From Catenulispora pinisilvae (lineage in GTDB: Bacteria; Actinomycetota; Actinomycetes; Streptomycetales; Catenulisporaceae): 40,608 bases of DNA. Below, piece by piece: positions 37,561 through 40,608 of this stretch. The stretch spans positions 1 through 40,608 of the forward strand of contig NZ_JAAFZA010000079.1 in assembly GCF_015356865.1 (NCBI RefSeq), in the 5' to 3' direction. The first letter of the stretch is position 1. Each line of letters starts with the position of its first letter. The notes under the pieces are model-generated. The model was given only the letters and a program-made list of their open reading frames with translations. It was not told the origin of the DNA and did not search any database. Made by a program: the position numbers and the translations under genes.

Positions 37561-40038
37561 ATGACTACCCTCCACCTCGTGACCAACGACCAAGAACCGC
37601 CCGGCTTCGCCCGCCGCAATCTGCTGCGCGGTGCCGCGGTCGGCCTGATGACCGCTGCCATTCCCGTCTTGGCTCTACAGAGCGCGATGGCCTCGACGAC
37701 TTCGACTGATCCGACGACTTCCGCTGATCCGACGACCTCCGTACCGCGCACGCTGTTCGCGCGCCCCGGCTCCGGTGCGCCGCGTTGCATCACCAACACC
37801 ATGGACGACGACCGCGCCTGGGCCGCGTTCCTCGGCCGACAGGATCTGGTGTGGCAGAACATTCCCACCTCCTGGGACGAGGGCCCGTTCCTCGGCAACG
37901 GGCGTCAGGCAACGCTTCTCTATCGCGATGATTCGGCGGGTTCGACTGCGGGCTCGCCTGGACGGTTGCGGCTGGAGGTCTGCCACAGCGAGGTTCAGGA
38001 CCACCGCCCCGAGTACTGGCCCACGTTCGGTCTGGCGCGACTCCCGGTCGGCTACTTCGATCTGATCACCGCGGGCACGGTGACCGACGTCGACTGGCGG
38101 CTTTCGCTGTGGGACTCGACGCTGAGCGGGACGATCACGACCACCGCGGGCACCATCGGGTTGCGGCTGCTGATCCACGACCAGCGGGGCGTGATGATCG
38201 CAGAGCTCTCACCCAGTGCCGGCGAACGGGCCGCGACATGGGAGTTCCATGCGCTTCGCGCTGTGGCGGACCGTGCCAATCCCGCGTGGAAGAAGCCGCT
38301 TCCCCCGGGCTACCTCGACCACCCCAACCCCGAGGCCGTGCTCACCAGCGACGGTGACATCGAACTCTGCGTTCAGGAGATGCTGGCCGGCGGACAGACG
38401 GTCACCGCTTGGCGTCAGACGTCTCGTGCCGGTACCAGCACGTTGTACTGCGCGACTGCGCATTCGTACCCTGAGTCAACGGCGCAGGACACTGCGACGC
38501 GCCAGGTTCGCCAGGCGGCTTCGGCCTCACGATCGGCTCTCGCTGCCGAGCACGAACAAGCCTGGCATGCCTTCTACCGCAAGAGTTTCCTGTCCATCCC
38601 GGACGCCCGGCTGGAGAGCTTCTACTGGATCCAGCTCTACAAAATCAACGCGGGGACCCGGTACGACGCCCCGATCATGGCCACCACCGGCCCCTGGTAC
38701 ATCGCGACCCGCTGGCCGTGCGTGTGGTGGGACATGAACGCCCAGGTCGAGTACCTGCTCATCCACGGTTCCAACCACCTGGAACTGGACGCGCTCACCG
38801 GCACGTTCCGCGACAACCAGGCGAACCTGATCGCCCAGGTGGGTTCGGCGTACCGGGCCGACAGCGCCGGCCTGGTCCGCACCACGGACCGGTTCCTGGA
38901 CGGCGGCCTCACCCCGGTTCCGATCCCCGGCGACACCAGCGCCCCGGCCGGCTCCGAGCAGGAGATCGGCGACCTGCTGTGGGCGACCTTCTGCGTCTGG
39001 CTGTCTTGGCGGCACAGCATGGACCGTCACCGCCTGGCCGACACTGTCTACCCGGTGCTTCGCAGAGCAGTGAATTACTATCTCCACTTCCTGACACCCG
39101 GCTCCGACGGCGACTACCACCTGCCCGCCACGTACTACCCGGAGCACATGTTCATCGCGGATTGCAGCTACGACCTGGAGCTGCTGCGCTGGGGCCTCGG
39201 CGCCTTGCTGGACGCGATCTCGCGCCTTGGCGTCTCGGACGCGCGGGTGGGGGAGTACCGCGAGGCACTGGCGCGTCTAGCACCACAGACCTCTGATTCG
39301 ACCACCGGCCTGAACATCGCCCCGGACTTCCCGCTGCCCGGCTCCCAGGCCGGCTACAACTACCTGCTGGCGATCTGGCCCCTGTACACGCTCACCTGGG
39401 ACCAGCCGGAACATCGAGAGCTGATACGCACCTCACTGGAGTACTTCTGGAAGGATCGCTCCAACTGGCTCGGCTTCACGTACGCCGGCGCCGCTTCCCA
39501 GGCCGCGCTGATGGGCATGGGCGACCAGGCACTGGAGTTCCTGCACGAGCAGTGGTCGTCGAAGGTGCCGGTCACCGCCAACACGATGTACGCCGAAAGC
39601 CTCGCCCCGGTCATCGAGAGCCCGCTGGGCGCCGCGCGTGGGTTGCAGGACATGCTCTGCCAGAGCTGGGGCGGCGTCATCAGGGTCTTCCCCGCAGTAC
39701 CGACCACATGGCCTGATGTAACGCTCCACGACTTCCTGACCGAAGGCGCCTTCCACCTCTCCGCCGTCCGCACCGACGGCACCACCCGCTGGATCCGCCT
39801 CCTCAGCCTCGCCGGCGAGCCCCTACTCCTACGCGCCGGAATCGCCGGGCCCCTCGACGTCACCGCCCTGCACACCGGACGCCCGATCGCCTGGGACCAG
39901 GTCGACGACGAGACCATCCGCATCCACGCACGCGCCGGCGACGAAGTGCTCATCCGCCCCGCCGGGAGCACGGATGCCCTGGTCATCGCCCCTGTCGCCC
40001 CCTCGGCCCCAGCCCCGTCCTGGGGCCTGCCGACCTAG
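37561..40038 (+). CDS. Tat-exported GH95-like glycosidase
   Basis: An 825-residue protein. Residues 18-45 form a twin-arginine signal (ARRNLLRGAAVGLMTAAIPVLALQSAMA). An N-terminal beta-sandwich (about 85-270, with PFLGNGRQATLLYRDD) is followed by a long (alpha/alpha)6-type region with WDMNAQVEY, YYPEHMFIADCSYDLELLRWGL and a C-terminal DMLCQSWGGVIRVFPAVPTTWPD. The last is very like the end of GH95 alpha-L-fucosidases/galactosidases and of related DUF5703-type proteins. It likely cleaves a hemicellulose or plant glycan side chain outside the cell. No good ribosome-binding site precedes ATG 37561; it is chosen because the Tat motif then falls at the right distance. The exact family and substrate are uncertain. 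Confidence 0.72.
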   Translation: MTTLHLVTNDQEPPGFARRNLLRGAAVGLMTAAIPVLALQSAMASTTSTDPTTSADPTTSVPRTLFARPGSGAPRCITNTMDDDRAWAAFLGRQDLVWQNIPTSWDEGPFLGNGRQATLLYRDDSAGSTAGSPGRLRLEVCHSEVQDHRPEYWPTFGLARLPVGYFDLITAGTVTDVDWRLSLWDSTLSGTITTTAGTIGLRLLIHDQRGVMIAELSPSAGERAATWEFHALRAVADRANPAWKKPLPPGYLDHPNPEAVLTSDGDIELCVQEMLAGGQTVTAWRQTSRAGTSTLYCATAHSYPESTAQDTATRQVRQAASASRSALAAEHEQAWHAFYRKSFLSIPDARLESFYWIQLYKINAGTRYDAPIMATTGPWYIATRWPCVWWDMNAQVEYLLIHGSNHLELDALTGTFRDNQANLIAQVGSAYRADSAGLVRTTDRFLDGGLTPVPIPGDTSAPAGSEQEIGDLLWATFCVWLSWRHSMDRHRLADTVYPVLRRAVNYYLHFLTPGSDGDYHLPATYYPEHMFIADCSYDLELLRWGLGALLDAISRLGVSDARVGEYREALARLAPQTSDSTTGLNIAPDFPLPGSQAGYNYLLAIWPLYTLTWDQPEHRELIRTSLEYFWKDRSNWLGFTYAGAASQAALMGMGDQALEFLHEQWSSKVPVTANTMYAESLAPVIESPLGAARGLQDMLCQSWGGVIRVFPAVPTTWPDVTLHDFLTEGAFHLSAVRTDGTTRWIRLLSLAGEPLLLRAGIAGPLDVTALHTGRPIAWDQVDDETIRIHARAGDEVLIRPAGSTDALVIAPVAPSAPAPSWGLPT

Positions 40039-40111
40039 AAGACACCTACCGTCTAGGAGACGTTTCCTTGCCCAGGAGGCGCTTCCTGCCGATGAGGCGG
40101 CCACCTGCCTC
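40036..40111. repeat. Degenerate 19-bp tandem repeat from the glycosidase stop onward
   Basis: Four units of 19 bp start at 40036 (tagaagac...), 40055 (aggagacg...), 40074 (aggaggcg...) and 40093 (tgaggcgg...). The first begins with the TAG stop codon. Units 2 and 3 contain AGGA...TCCT arms. Similarity between units is partial. Confidence 0.55.
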
Positions 40112-40141
40112 GGACGCCGCCGGTCTTAGCACGCCGCTGTC

Positions 40142-40608
40142 CTAAGGCGATTGCATTTCAGGCGCTTGCTCTTCAACTGCTTGCTTTTCCGCCCACCCGG
40201 TCACGTCGATGATGTCTCGGGCAATGTCGACAGCCGCGCGCCCGTCGGTGTGTATGCGATGCACCCCGGCGGGCGCCGTCGCGTCCAGGTGCAGCGCCAT
40301 CTTCTTGCCCCGCACCACGTGCGCCTCCAACTGGCTGCCCACCTCACGCCCACCCAAGCGCTTCCTCGCGGTGTCGTCATCGGCGGTCAGCAGCACCGAG
40401 ATGACGCGCGCACCACCCATCGCCCGCACCACGAGGTCGGCATCAAGGATCGCCACAGTATTGGTGTAGATCAGCCGCCGACACCCCAACACGGCATAGT
40501 TCCCCCACACCGCAGCCAGGTTCGCCTCCGTAATCCCACTCCGATCCGGATCCCCAACCGGCGCCGGAAAAATCTGGTCCAGGTAGTCACCCTCCACCAG
40601 CGCATGCC
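40142..40608 (-). CDS. P-loop kinase/AAA-type NTPase, C-terminal part (5' cut by window edge)
   Basis: The minus-strand frame stays open to the window edge; codons before the first possible GTG (40597) read HAL and continue a protein-like sequence (HALVEGDYLDQ), so the true start and the Walker A motif are probably outside. The visible 150+ residues have the pattern of small-molecule P-loop kinases: an acceptor-site segment VEGDYLDQIFPAP, RRLIYTNTVAIL (a strand-like core), SVLLTADDDTARKRLGGREVGSQLE (the lid and arginine region of adenylate/gluconate kinase-like enzymes) and a C-terminal VHRIHTDGRAAVDIARDIIDVTGW. The substrate cannot be told. The C-terminal EKQAVEEQAPEMQSP tail is low complexity. 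Confidence 0.75.
   Translation of the reverse strand, partial: HALVEGDYLDQIFPAPVGDPDRSGITEANLAAVWGNYAVLGCRRLIYTNTVAILDADLVVRAMGGARVISVLLTADDDTARKRLGGREVGSQLEAHVVRGKKMALHLDATAPAGVHRIHTDGRAAVDIARDIIDVTGWAEKQAVEEQAPEMQSP

Overview
The window is high-GC DNA from a filamentous-type actinobacterium. Start codons are often GTG, Shine-Dalgarno sites are strong, and neighbouring genes often overlap by 4 bp (GTGA/ATGA). It carries CBM2-linked secreted cellulases, a LacI-family cellulase regulator with a CebR-like operator, and an actinomycete-style hopanoid operon. This suits a soil saprophyte of the Streptomyces/Catenulispora kind. I cannot fix the species from sequence alone.

Layout. (1) 1-368: 3' end of a SpoIIE/PP2C-type phosphatase. 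(2) 420-4440: xylose catabolism, a ROK repressor divergent from overlapping xylA-xylB, with a good promoter inside the 5' end of the repressor gene. (3) 4536-9330: cellulose utilisation, a CBM2-GH5 endoglucanase (-), a LacI regulator (+) and a CBM2-GH6 cellobiohydrolase (+), with palindromic operators in the divergent gap. (4) 9411-11681: TetR repressor and divergent 14-TM drug-type MFS exporter separated by three phased inverted repeats, followed by a HIT-family gene remnant. (5) 11884-14175: a small secreted orphan, an SseB/DUF1266-type protein and a small conserved protein. (6) 14353-18397: DegT aminotransferase, sugar-nucleotide epimerase, MurG/MGDG-synthase-like glycosyltransferase and NodB deacetylase. 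(7) 18562-26532: a tightly coupled hopanoid operon hpnC-hpnD-hpnE-polyprenyl synthase-shc-hpnG, then hpnH. (8) 26629-30568: convergent dxs-ispG-SDR operon with 4-bp overlaps, feeding MEP-pathway isoprenoids to the hopanoid genes. (9) 30931-36549: an ABCG-like half transporter, a Leu/Val-type dehydrogenase whose catalytic lysine is tryptophan, a threonine-synthase-like PLP enzyme and a tandem GNAT protein. (10) 36629-37403: a TMEM165/GDT1-type Mn exporter preceded by a clear yybP-ykoY (Mn2+) riboswitch. (11) 37561-40038: a Tat-exported GH95-like glycosidase. (12) 40142-40608: a P-loop kinase cut by the window edge.

Regions 7 and 8 together make precursor, squalene, hopene and C35 adenosyl/ribosyl-hopane. 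The usual downstream aminotransferase HpnO is not seen. Region 6 instead supplies an aminotransferase, epimerase, glycosyltransferase and deacetylase, which could decorate the hopanoid head group. That is inference.

The most unusual sequence-level signal is a set of short tandem repeats (7, 10, 16, 19, 21 and 36 bp periods) that sit on or next to stop codons of at least seven genes. In most of them the first repeat unit contains the stop codon itself. Two related 9-bp arrays encode C-terminal tails on HpnE and Dxs.
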